DNA of 64,000 bases from Hyperoplus lanceolatus (Eukaryota; Chordata; Actinopteri; Uranoscopiformes; Ammodytidae), in the NCBI GenBank assembly GCA_026929865.2, contig CM049395.1, positions 16,996,001 through 17,060,000 of the forward strand. The letters are read 5' to 3'. Positions 43,422 through 54,778 of this stretch are shown one piece after another. Position 1 is the stretch's first letter. Every line of letters starts with the position of its first letter. The notes beneath the pieces were generated by a model that worked only from the letters and a program-made list of their open reading frames with translations, was not told where the DNA came from and ran no database searches. Both the position numbers and the translations under genes were made by a program.

Positions 43422-44504
43422 CCAAACATTTATTTGGTACAAATTAGGGCTGTCAAACGATTTTTTATTTTTATTTTTTAAATCAGATTACTCAAAGGGT
43501 ATTAATAATCATGATTAATCGCCATTCGAAATATGACCCAAAAAAATCAAAGTTTCTCTGTAAATTGTTGTAGGAACGGAAGGATAAATGACAGAAGGTG
43601 GATCAAATATATATTTTAAAAAAAATATGTAATCGTGGCAAGAACAAATGATGGTGTTTATACTGAAAAATCATATCAAACAAAACAAAGGCCTACCACA
43701 ACCACACCATAATTCAATTTGGCTGTCTCTTTGTGTTGCCTCTGAGCAAATATATAGAATGGCATTTATTTGGTGTTCTACACCAGAATAAATGTTTGTG
43801 TGTTTTCATATGTGTGAGTGCATGACATTAAATTAAATCATTTCTGGTCAAGTATTGCATTCCTGAATACATGATTGCAGTCGGCGGGGTGTGTGTGTGT
43901 TTGCGCGCAAACCCACATTCTTGGGGACAGTTAATTTGCGCCGTATTAATCACACACACCTCTGAAAACTGCAGACGTTTTAGTCCTCCCGTGCACTGAA
44001 TGAAGCAGACAACGTTGCAACAGCAACTGCCGCCCGCGACAGACGTTGGCGCTAGCCGCTCAAAACAAAACCTGTTGCTACGTTCCGCCGGCCGTGTGCT
44101 GATCCTGGGTCAGCCATAACGTTAGAGCGACGATCCTGCGTACCATGTTCATGCAGAGAGGTGGGTAGATAAAACCCACTGTAGTTCACCTTTGCCAAAT
44201 TTGATGCTGCCCTGCAGTTCATTTATACCATGCAAAGCAAAGATTTAGAGGTGGCATGCAAAGTCAATGGAAAAACTCAAACAAATGCAGAGGAGTCATA
44301 TGTAGAGGCTGCACTATTCTAAAATGTTTCATCAGGAGCAAAACCTATGCGGTTTACCAACTGAACAATATGGTATTCACTAATGAACAGAGATAAAAAA
44401 GGAATGGACCTGGTGGATAAATTATAGACTGCATCTTGGCTTAAAAAAACAGGCATCAGTCATCAGGCGAACATGGCCACTTGCTTGTGGGAGCAGTATA
44501 GTGG
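43422..44504. other. Intronic sequence with an hAT-like end
   Basis: TAGGGCTGTCAAACGATTTT at about 43447 is a common fish hAT-type terminus followed by AATC-rich sequence; no matching right end was found. The remainder is unassigned. Confidence 0.4.
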
Positions 44505-44512
44505 AATACAAG

Positions 44513-45703
44513 TAGGGCTGCAACAACGAATCGATAAAATCGATTACTAAAAGCATTGGCAACGAATTTGGTCATCGATTCGTTGAGTCGCGTGATTAAT
44601 AAGTCACTTGCAGGCGCGGCACTGTTTACATCCAGCCGCCGACAGGTTCATGCACGCCCACAGCGAGCCTTCCGCATGTGCGGGAAAGCTATAGTGTGAG
44701 CGGCCACAGCTTGTATTTTGGTCATATCTAACACTGGACTGCAGGCCTATATAAAAGTGTTGTACCTTTGCTTTCTTTGGGTTAAAAAAAACTCCTTCAA
44801 CTCAGTATCAGTCTAGTCCAAAAAAAACTCTGTCAGCTGCTGCTGCAGACGTGCTCGGAGAGTTGGCATCGTCGCATCAACAGTCATTCAAAGCAGTGGC
44901 AGTAATCACACAATCGAACGGTGTAGAAAGTCCCGTCAGTTAAAAATAGTGATCCAGATTTTAAATCCATGTTAAAATCGGAATGATATAGAGCTAGTTA
45001 GCTTAAAAAAAGTAGCAAACATGTCAACTGTGATGTGTTCAGGCCGGCTCAGTAATATGATTGATGTGTTCAAATGCAACACAAAAAAAAGAAATTGGAG
45101 ATTTTGGCGAAACTTGTTTTCCCAGCAATATAAAATAGATAGTAAAGATGGAATTATGAACTGTTTAATGTCCTATCTTGAGCTATGATCATATCAGCAA
45201 TTAAAGCAATAATACAAGTTCTATTTCAACATAATAATAGAAAATTATCAATTGTGATATCAATAAAGACTTGGATCGTTAAGGAGTCTTGAAAATGGTA
45301 TCAATATCAATACAAATTAACAATCTCCTGTCATCTGAGAGAAATTAAGATGATTTAATTTTTTTAACCGTTAAATTTACTGGTTGACTGGTTTACCATG
45401 GACATCCCTTATATACTGTATAAATGTATATCATACATTGTATGTTTTTTTTTTTGTTATCCCAGTTAAGTTTATTATTAATTTTTTATCATTTAATATT
45501 ACTTTTAATAGTTCCGGGACGTTGGAGAAATAACCTGGTGTTTTGACACTTCAGTCTGCACTGTGAATTTGAAGTAATGTTCAGTTTTTTAATAAAGATG
45601 CGGCATTTACAAATGTTTCTTTTTTTTATCCGATTCATCGATTAATCGAAAAGATAATCGACCGATTAACAGAATATTGAAATAATCGTTAGTTGCAGCC
45701 CTA
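44513..45703. mobile_element. hAT-type element, TAGGGCTGCAAC ends, perfect 8-bp TSD
   Basis: Starts TAGGGCTGCAACAACGAATC and ends ATCGTTAGTTGCAGCCCTA, flanked by AATACAAG (44505-44512 and 45704-45711). The subterminal AATCGATT-type repeats are inverted at the two ends. The interior around 44755-44900 is related to 28978-29110 and its block B twin. No transposase frame remains. Confidence 0.88.
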
Positions 45704-45711
45704 AATACAAG

Positions 45712-47737
45712 TGCCAGGGTTCTACTGTTAAGCAAAGAACCAGGTATTGTTCTCAGTAATTGCAAGATAAGATAAGCAAATTTTATCTTTGTGCCTGTTC
45801 ATCATGTCCACAATGCTCATTTCACTCCAAAATGGCGTAATTACAAGTGGGACTCAAGACAACACTGTGTTCAATGTCATGCTCTCTGAAAATTAGTATC
45901 ACGACACAAGAATAATATATTTGTGTAATTGAAGTGGTAAAGTGTTTCTAGGAAAATGTTGTCGATAATACACTACCTGGATAGCATTATATAACTTTCA
46001 GTTTTACAATGTTTAGGAGAGAGTCCATCCTGATGTCAAACAGACATCAACAAGCTTAAGTCTAAAATGCCACAGAGCAATATGGTTTCAAAATAAAAAC
46101 ACTTCAAATGTAAACTGGGTACCTCTCAGCAGTACAAATCATAACATTGAAATTATGTTTCAATAATGTAAGCCAAGAGAGATTATGTCAATATGTTGTT
46201 AAATGTTTATTAGGTACACCTAACTAACACAAGTGTAGTCTAAAACCACACTCAATCAATGCTACGCCCATGGAGATTACAATGTTCAGTTTTTGTTGAA
46301 CATGTTATGACAGAAATCTTTATTCTAATAATTAATTTTATAGGTTGTAATTTGTGGTGCTGTTGAACTCTTGAGTTACTGAGAGGTGTGCCTACCATTT
46401 TGTCTACTCACTGATATAAATGGGGGTGTAAAATCATCAGAAATACCTCTAATTATATTTATAGACAATGTGTATGCATGTTTTGCTTGTTAAGTCTTTC
46501 TGACGTTTACAAGGTCTCTAAAGATGAAAGAAATCCACCAATTGTGACTTTAAAGCTTCTTCAGAGGCCAGGCAAAACCAGGCCATCTTGACATGTGGTT
46601 TTAAAGGCACTGGAGACATTTACAAGAAAATTATATAAATATAAAGTGTTATCCCAGACAGTCATATTCTCCACATTGTTCAGTTAAATTCACATAATAG
46701 ATGCAGTTCACTTTGAGGAAAAAAAGGTATGTGGGGGTGCTGCAAACATTTAAAATGAAGAAGTTAGACCTGAATACTATTTTTAGAAGAGTAACCATGT
46801 CAGTTGTCTTACTGTCGAAACTACTGGCATGCGTCTGTATTGTACCCACGTTATTGATATAATACATATTCTAGTTTTAAGGGTTGTTTATAGGGAAATA
46901 ATGACACTCAGAACTTCACTGTACAAAGTTCTTAAAAACGTAAATGGCGGTCGGTCTACTGTCTTAGACTCCTATCCATTTTATTCTGTACCCAACTGTA
47001 CTTATGTGAAAGGAAATGGAGGCCAAAATAAGCGATAAGACTGACTTTCCTCCGATAATTAGTTTAAGATATATCTTACCTGTTTTACACATACGCTCCA
47101 CCCAAGCAGTTTTCGGAGACATAATATAATGATTTGTGAACGTAAGTGACCTAGCATGCAACTTGCTAACCAGCTAGATGACCAAGCCTTTCGTCCAAGA
47201 ATGAAATAACATAACATCAAAGCTAATGTTGTTTTACAAATTTTGAAACGTTGAAATTCAATTGCACGTTTAACTTTATACGCCTGTCGTCAACTAAGGG
47301 TTGACAGTTACCTAACTCCAGAACAAAAAGACGTTATGATATTTCTCCGGTAAGGTGCTAGGTTAACGGTTACAGATGGCTCGTTATCATGCTAGCTAAC
47401 TTGCGAGCTAACATTAGCTTAGCAGGCGTTGCTGACAACTTCTCAGTAGGGATTAGACTACTTCCCGGAACAAAATATGTATGTAAGCTGTTCCTTCAAT
47501 GTATACATTTAACGTTGTCCAAGCCTTCGTGTTAAACTAAGCACACACTTGAAATCTTACTTGTGAGGGACATATTTTATTATTGTCTTAATCTTATCAC
47601 TATTGTGAAACTGTCAACTTCCAGCAAGTAAACTACTCCAACAAGGCTAACGGCTAAGCTAACGTCCATGGCCTGTTTACGCTTCAACCAAGCCTGGACC
47701 CCGGTCTTTCCTGACGCTGAAATACCAAAATACCCAC
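45712..47737. other. Unassigned intronic sequence of arih1
   Basis: No repeat boundary or gene seen. GCTAAC/GCTAGC-rich phrases near 47390-47420 and 47650 are typical of fish promoter-proximal sequence. Confidence 0.4.
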
Positions 47738-48025
47738 CTGGATGACCTCGTTGACCTCCCTGATGCACTCCACCATATGCTGGAGGATTTGCTCGGCAGT
47801 CAAGACCTCGAAGCGGTAGTCCTCCTCCTCCTCCTCGCCTGGACCGTGGCCACCTCCAACAGTCTCACCGCACTCATCTCGCTCTCCACCGGCCACCACG
47901 GGATCGACCAACTCCACCTCTCCGAGTTCCAGGGTGTCGTCCTCGGGCTCCTCTTCGGCGCTGTCCTCGCTACATTCCTCCTCCTCGTCGTCGTATTCAT
48001 AGTTATAACCCTCGTCTGAGTCCAT
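47738..48025 (-). CDS. arih1: arih1 coding exon 1 (RBR E3 ubiquitin ligase, N-terminus)
   Basis: 96 codons from an ATG at 48025 (context AGGAATGG), beginning [17 protein letters not shown]. The acidic stretch, the [12 protein letters not shown] segment and the C-terminal [20 protein letters not shown] are diagnostic of ARIH1. The donor CAG|GTGGGTATT follows NEVIQ. ARIH1 works with UBE2L3 and cullin-RING ligases to place the first ubiquitin; this exon holds the acidic N-terminus and the start of the UBA-like domain. The long Gly run of the mammalian protein is reduced here to a few Gly. The frame reads on to 47684, but that part is intron. Confidence 0.96.
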
Positions 48026-48260
48026 TCCTAGGGTGGCTATCAACAAGCACACCTAAAGGTCTACACAGTGTGTCAAATGTTGATTGCGGAACAATACGAA
48101 AACCAAAATTATCCGAGCCTGTTTTTCAGCTGCAGCGAAAATAACAACAAAACGTCGCCGCTGCTAAGCCAACAAAGAGACACAGCGTCACCAACTGACG
48201 ACGGCCATACGTCAGATGGGCAGTACAAGAACATTATTTAAAAATAATTGTAGGCTATTT
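48026..48260 (-). promoter_or_regulatory. arih1: arih1 5' UTR and probable promoter
   Basis: The sequence before the ATG is richer in CpG than its surroundings and has no TATA box. On the minus strand, CTGACGTATGG and GTCGTCAG near 48203-48220 resemble CREB/ATF half sites. The transcription start cannot be fixed by eye. Confidence 0.5.
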
Positions 48261-49064
48261 ATGTGACACGTTTTTGTTTTCACCATATTATCTTACATAA
48301 CAAAATTGTTAAATACCCCAAATTAATTATTACACGTCTACACAGTTGTAGCTAAAGTTATTAGCAAGTTACCAATACACTTCCCCCTGATAAAATGCAG
48401 ACCAACTGTTCGGTGAAAAAAATAATCAGAATGTAACGGTGTTTGGACTTAAGCTCTCACATTTTATCAAGTATTTGCAACCAACCAAGGCTTGTGTATA
48501 GTCTACCCTTTTGGGGGGTCTCCCAGTTTCAGCTTAGCTTTAATCACGCAACTGTAAATGTAGGCCTATTATACAAGTTGTAGCCTATTATCAAACTGCA
48601 AATTATTAACTATTAACTATTAACACACAGGATATTATTCTTAAATATAGAGATTCAGTAGGCCTTCTTAAAACGGTATGAAGGATTTTCTTTAGCCTAT
48701 ACCCTTTAAATTGAGAGAAATAAAAAGTAGCGTTTGATTTATTATTTTTGATATTGTTGGTAGGCCTATTTGTATTGGTTGCCTATAGCCTACTTACACT
48801 TTTTTATTCAAATATTTGTATTAGGCCTAATTGTTTTTGCCATTATCTTATTAGTCCCTTTGTTATGGACCTACAGCTTAATGAATTGTGTTTTGCTGTT
48901 TATTGTTGAATATTAGCCTAGGCTATTTTCTTCTATTTGGCAATATTGTTCACATAACACACATTCTAACAGAGCTGAAATAGAATTCAGAAAAAAAAGA
49001 AACACCCACACCTAGTGGCCCAGGCCTGGTCATGTGACTGCATCCTGAGTGCCGCACAGATACT
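48261..49064. other. No gene recognised (upstream of arih1)
   Basis: AT-rich sequence with many TAGGCCTA-type phrases between 48560 and 48930. No open frame or repeat boundary supported. Confidence 0.4.
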
Positions 49065-50230
49065 AGGCTCGTTCGACCTGTCGCCGTCCTGCTAAGACCT
49101 GCGCAATTATGACGCTCGTCTTGCTGAGCGCACTGCATTATGGTTAGACTTTTTGTCCCACTTGCACCCGTGGCTGGCTGCGGCTCGACGCGAGACTTTG
49201 AAGTCCCGCGGTATCAAGACGGACACAGACACTGGAGCAAGTCGCACAGTTGCTCCCCACGGGCTGCGGGAGCGAAATGTCTGATGGGAAACGTCTTGCT
49301 GACAGGCGGAGCTGAGCGCTAATTGGGAGTTTAAACCTCATTGCCTTTGATGCGTTTCCCCAATTGGTTAGGCAAAAGTCTGACATCACCGCTCAAGAAA
49401 TTAAATTACGATCACATTCTTTTTGATTTTAATTTATGTTTAATCATTAGGCCCGCCACAATATGCATTTAAGCAGAAATGTACTTAATCAGAGTTAAAC
49501 CTCTGAACCCTTGACATAGAAATAATTTGGATGTGTAACTCTCCTGTATAGATATATTTAAAAGTGAACACAAACTTGAGTCACATAAGATCTTGGTGAA
49601 GTGATTTTTATACCATTAAGATTAAATCATGGCTTATTTCAAGTGATCTAAATGGTCAGGAATTGTATTTTATGTAGTGTCGCAAGCCAGACCAAAACTA
49701 CAACAAGTAGTTTGTTTGTTACATCATAATACAGTTCATCGCTCATCTCTACAATAATAATAAGGGATCTTTTCTTAGACCTTCTTTATTTAGGCCCGAT
49801 CATATTCGTTATGTGAAGGGAGAAATACTAAACCTCCTTTATTTGGATTTGTAAATTATTCTTGTAAATTATTCTTTATCACTTAAAAGTAGGTGTTCTA
49901 GTAAAGTAAAAGAAAGATAAAGATGTGTGGGGAATGGGGATATTAGCTTATATCTCGTTTCTTGTTTGAAAATGCCCCTCGCTTTTAAAGTGTTTACTCG
50001 TCTTTGTGTTGTGTTCTGCTTCTAATCGGTTGTAGCATGTGTGACTCTCCTGCGAATATGTTTCTAATGAGCCTTCCAAAATAAAACTAGAAAACGAACT
50101 GCATCCGCAACAAGGACGCTACTTCCGACTCGGAGCTGTCGCTTCAGTCAGGCATTTTCGTCCTCCCCGACTGCACTCGGCTACTCTCGTCTACTTTCCA
50201 GACGAGCTGAAAGTTAGGTCGAACGAGCCT
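49065..50230. mobile_element. Non-autonomous DNA element, AGGCTCGTTCGACCT ends
   Basis: A perfect 15-bp terminal inverted repeat, AGGCTCGTTCGACCT and AGGTCGAACGAGCCT, encloses 1,166 bp. No target duplication is obvious at these limits. The left 300 bp is GC-rich and the middle AT-rich. No transposase; superfamily unassigned. It lies about 1 kb upstream of the arih1 start codon. Confidence 0.7.
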
Positions 50231-50298
50231 GCGAGCCCAGTGCCATGAAATGGATCATAATGGATCATCATCATAATGTCAGTTTAATATTGATATTT

Positions 50299-50301
<3 letters not shown>

Positions 50302-50342
<41 letters not shown>
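50302..50342. repeat. AT microsatellite
   Basis: Pure (AT)n run that directly borders the left end of the next element. Confidence 0.95.
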
Positions 50343-50346
<4 letters not shown>

Positions 50347-52448
50347 TTGCCACAGTTACTTTGAAAAAGTAATCCTATTACTGATTACTAGTTACTCCTT
50401 GAAATAGTAACTTAGTTACTTTACTGATTACTTGATGTTAAAAGTAACTAAGTTAGATTACAAGTTACTTTAAACGTTACTTTACAGGTTTTGAAACCCA
50501 TTTATCTCAATTTAAAACATGCACACATTAAAAATTATTGAAAATATATAAAATAAAGCTTGTAGGCTAGTAGCCTATAGGCATACTGTTTACAAAATAA
50601 TAAAAATTATGGTTTGAAAAATGTAATAAAAAAAAACTTTTTTCCCCCATGAAAATAAATGCATTCCTCCAAAGTGCAAAGACAGTAGCAGTGTCTTTAA
50701 ACGTAACGTGATTGGCCCTTCACTCTCATGCATTAATTTGACTTTTCTCTACGATGTCTCATGTGTTGATAGACTGGGTGTGTGCAGGGGCGTAGCACCA
50801 AATTCTGGGCCCCTATACAAAAAGTCCTGATGGGCCCCCTGAAAAGCGGTCTTACAATACACATGTCTCTCTGAGCCAGACAACTCCACAATATTTCATC
50901 TGATGAATGACCAAATCATTACTTTTACCGGTGTTTCCCCCATAATATGTCTTAGTCAAGGTGGTCACTGGGCAGGGTCACAGGAGGCGCGGCGCTGTGA
51001 AAATTTTGGGGGTATTTTGCTCAAAGATGCCAATGCGCACTATAGAAATAAACAACTGTTTATTTGAATACAGATGTGCAATTTTGTTTGCTATGTGCAA
51101 GTATAATTTTACAGACAGTACAAAACACAATTAAAGAAAATTTCTACTGTTTTTGTGCAATACTATGCAGACACTAAATACAAATAATAGACCATACACT
51201 TGTGTAGGCACATCAAGTGCAAATTAAACTTTTTAAAGTTCCTTTATGGATGGGGGGCTGTGATTATTGTGGACAATAGGCCTACTGTGATGCGATAGCC
51301 TATAATTAATTAATGGTTATTGTGCTTCTACTTACTTGATTTCTTTTTAAATACAGGTCGTTTTGGAATATGTATTTCCCAATATAAAACATAAAAATAA
51401 AGCAGCATTGAAAATGTAGGCCTACACTAGCATGCTGCTTCCAAAATAACTTAATAGTTGAAATAATAAATACAATGTGTTTTCCCCTTGAAAATAACTG
51501 AAATGCATTTCAGAACGTAACAGTGTGGCACTTCTTTAAACTTACTGAAACTTGCAGGGGCCATCACTCTCATGTATTCATCAGACTTTTCTTTGCGCTG
51601 TCTGAGCTGATAGATGGAGTTGTGTTGCCACAGTGATGGAGTCTTAAACTGTCCTAGCTTTGCCAGCACTTATTTCTGTACAGCTAAATATCCCCATAGA
51701 AACATTGCTGCATTTATTTTCGCCACCAGTTCAATTCAATGTTGGTTTATACTGCTTACTCTCCCGCATACATGGCTTGGTCATGCGCAGGCCCCTGATC
51801 TCCTTGCAAGGGTCAGGGGCCTATCACGAGCCAGTCAATTATTTCTTTTGATGGCATTGTTCAGGGCCTTCAAAGATCGGGGCCACATTTAGCTTGTTAA
51901 AAAAAAAAATAAATAAATAAATAAAATTATGGGCCCCCCTCTGCCTTTGGCCCCCCCACGACTGTATCACTTTTCTACCCAGTCCGTCGGCCCTGGGTGT
52001 GTGCGGCCACCGGTCGCCACGTGACTATAAGTTTCCAAGTTTTAAACACTTCTATCTCTTCAACGTCACCGTACCCAAATCCTAAATATCCCCATAGCAG
52101 ACGCTATATTTCATGGGGGGGGGAAACGTTTGTTTTGCGCCACAGTTCAGCTTAGACTTGGCCGTAATACTACTGCACATACACACACACACACGCGCGC
52201 GCGCTGCATGTCAGAGACGAGGGGCGCTACCAAAAAGACGAGAGGAGCAGTTGGAGCGTTTAGAGACATACGCGCACATTTATTTACAATAAATCGCAAT
52301 CGCAGTCATTCGTGCATTTATGTAAAATGTTTCACTAAGGAAAATGACAGAAAAATGCTTACTGTGACTTTGATGAGGAACTTTAATCTGATTACTCGTT
52401 TGGAGATAGTAACGCGTTAGATTACTCGTTACTGAAACCACTGAATCA

Positions 52449-52451
<3 letters not shown>
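50343..52451. mobile_element. Element with inverted AGTAACNNGTTA-type ends, carrying a nested hAT element
   Basis: The left part (CAGTTACTTTGAAAAAGTAA, then many AGTTACT/AGTAACT phrases) and the right part (AGTAACGCGTTAGATTACTC near 52409) are loosely inverted relative to each other, as in a common fish repeat. It lies between two AT repeats, so no duplication can be read. A 1.2 kb element is nested at 50785-51995. Confidence 0.45.
50785..51995. mobile_element. hAT-type element, CAGGGGCGTAGCACC ends, perfect 8-bp TSD
   Basis: Starts CAGGGGCGTAGCACCAAATT and ends AGTCCGTCGGCCCTG, flanked by GGTGTGTG (50777-50784 and 51996-52003). Both subterminal regions are rich in GGGCCCC. The phrase GGTGTTTCCCCCATAATATG at 50932 resembles the terminus of the CAGTGTTTCC family, so another fragment may be buried inside. 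No transposase. Confidence 0.85.

Positions 52452-52513
<62 letters not shown>
52452..52513. repeat. AT microsatellite
   Basis: Pure (TA)n run used as the target of the Tc1 end that starts at 52514. Confidence 0.95.
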
Positions 52514-52516
<3 letters not shown>

Positions 52517-52578
52517 TCAACAAAAATATAAATACAACACTTTTGTTTTTGCTCCCATTTTTCATGAGATGGACTTAA
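52514..52578 (+). mobile_element. Tc1-like left end, truncated (copy 4)
   Basis: CACTCAACAAAAATATAAAT and the following bases match the left inverted repeat of the other Tc1 copies up to GGACTTAA. There a different element takes over exactly at a TTAA (52575-52578). Confidence 0.85.
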
Positions 52579-52848
52579 CCTCCTAGGACCTGGCGTCCAC
52601 CTGTGTGGACATCAACTTTTTGGGCTGTCTAGACCGCAATGTAAAATGTTGCTCTAAAAAGGGCCTGGGGTCCACATACAAGGACATTATACTGCCACTT
52701 AGTGGTGGCAGAAGAGTATAATACATTATACTTTAGATTCAAGATCGCCGACAACACACCCAAAAGTTCATCACACCCAAAATGGAAACTCCCGATCCAA
52801 ACTTCGATCAGGAAAAAAATCTAATCAAATTTCATGGCTGATTCTTGT
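52575..52848. mobile_element. Probable piggyBac-like left end in the TTAA of a Tc1
   Basis: TTAA is followed by CCTCCTAGGACCTGGCGTCC and an inverted GTGTGGACATCA segment, resembling fish piggyBac-type termini. TTAA is the obligatory piggyBac target and is present at this point in the intact Tc1 copies. The right end is missing at the block B junction (52849). Confidence 0.55.
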
Positions 52849-53048
52849 ACCACATTTGGAGAGTGTTAATAATAGAAGCTACTGTTGACTTTAGTGTTGC
52901 GCAGTGTTGTGCATCTCTCCTCTGTCCTCAAAGAGACAACATCTGCTCATTAGCAAGCTGTCGCACTAGTGCTAGTGGACTTGTATTCATCATCGCCGTC
53001 ATCAATTTCAGTAACAATGCGATCAAAACTGTCCTTACTATTACAGCC

Positions 53049-53052
<4 letters not shown>

Positions 53053-53121
<69 letters not shown>
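53053..53121. repeat. AT microsatellite (block B)
   Basis: Equivalent of 28344-28396 with more units. Confidence 0.95.
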
Positions 53122-53125
<4 letters not shown>

Positions 53126-54113
53126 AAATCCTGTACACATGTCTGACGGTGAGAAGTATTATATAATGTGTATACTTATCAGTGATTGACACTAACGGTT
53201 GCACGCTTGCCCGCGGGCAAGTGAAAATATTAGGGCAAGTTGAGATTGCTCTTTGGTTGCCCGAACGGGCAAGTGGATTTAAGTGGGGTTCTCAGTAGTC
53301 TAAGCTATTTATTCATGTGTTTTAGAAACCTTTTTTCCTGCTAACTCACACAAAATAGATCGGCTATATTTGCAATTCAGCAGCTCTCTCTCTCTCTCTC
53401 TCTCTCACTCACTCACGCACACACACACCCACACCGCACACACACACACACGCACACACCAGCCTGTGTGCGCACAGTTTCGCTGTCTACTTTCCGAAAG
53501 CCGGCTCTATGGACCTGGTTCCGCTATATTCAAAACACAGAAATCAATAACGTTTGAGCTTGTCGATACCGCTATGGAATCCAGTAGGTCACATGATGTA
53601 ATTTTAAATATCGAGTAGAGTCGGGTCATCTTCAACTAATTAGGCTTTCTTTTGCGTATTATTCCATCACTGGACCGCATCATAGACTGTTAAAGTGTTG
53701 TACCTTCGACTGTCTTGAAGGTACTCCTTCAACCCGCTTCAACTCCGTCTTCCCAAAAAAAAACTCTGTCCTCTGGAGTCGCTGCCACTGCAGACGGGCT
53801 CGGCACCGTCTCATCATTCATTCAAAGCAGCGGTGATCAACAAACGAGAGACTGTAGCTGTAGTGCTTTTGAAACCTTAGTGTCAACATTTCACACTTCT
53901 TCGGTTACTGTCGATTTGAGTCATACAGCTGCCAAGATATGTATAGAGCTGCTGCAACAAGGGAATTAAAAAAAACATTTAACAATAATATTGGGACTAT
54001 TACTAATTAAGCCATTTGTGAGGATTTTTTAATTTTTTTTTTATCTAATTGAGATTGGATAAGACTGGATCAAAATATTTAGCTTTTTATAAAATGTGGG
54101 CACCACCAACAAA
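53122..54113. other. Unclassified repeat sequence of block B
   Basis: Twin of 28397-29394, including inverted TTGCCCG/CGGGCAA phrases and a CT/CA microsatellite at 53382-53455. Confidence 0.45.
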
Positions 54114-54270
54114 GGCCGCGTTTCCCAGATTCGTTAAGAGCCTCTTTGGGCTAAGTACTTCTTTGGAGCGCTCTTAAGAACGCTGTGAAAGAAGAATGCG
54201 TTTCCCAGATTCGTTCTTAGCGAAAGTAGTACTTTCACTAACATGGAACTGTAAGACGGAGCTGACCCAC

Positions 54271-54720
54271 CAGTGTTTCCCCCACGTTCATTCAGCAGCG
54301 GCGCAGCGCCGCTGCTGAATGAACGTGCGCCGCTGCTATAAAAATCCTTCTCCTCCGCATTTTCAATTTTTTATTTTTTTTGGTACGTAGCTCCTTTTAG
54401 AAAATGGGCAGCGCGTAACGTAAATTGCGCAGCACACGGCACATCATCACGTAGCCGACATCAAAGAACAGCGAGTGTGGCAGTTGTTGGCAGTAGTAGC
54501 CTACACGGTTGCAAAGTTACATTGATTCTAGCAGCGAGTGAAGCGGAAGAGCGAAGAAAGAAGGAAAGAGAGAGAGAGAGACAGAGAGAGCGTAAGTTGC
54601 TAAAATGTGTCGCTACATGACCACCAGTGTTAAAAACTCTCTGAGCCCTATCGTAATTTAATTTAATTTTATCTAGGCTATAAACCGCAACCTCCGTGCC
54701 GTTTTTCCTCTAGTAGACTA

Positions 54721-54778
<58 letters not shown>

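Larger units (their letters stand above)
41479..47737 (-). other. arih1: arih1 intron 1
   Basis: Bounded by donor GTGGGTATT (from 47737, minus strand) and acceptor CTTCTAG (ending 41479). It contains a SINE, at least two DNA elements with exact ends, and unassigned AT-rich sequence (43422-44504 and 45712-47736). A possible first-exon-like motif on the plus strand at 43020 (ATGGCGGAGCAG then GTAAAA) is too short to call. Confidence 0.9.

Noticed and set aside
47777-48019. Leucine-rich frame on the plus strand
   Set aside because: Exact antisense of arih1 exon 1, whose acidic codons read as Leu, Ser and Val on the other strand.
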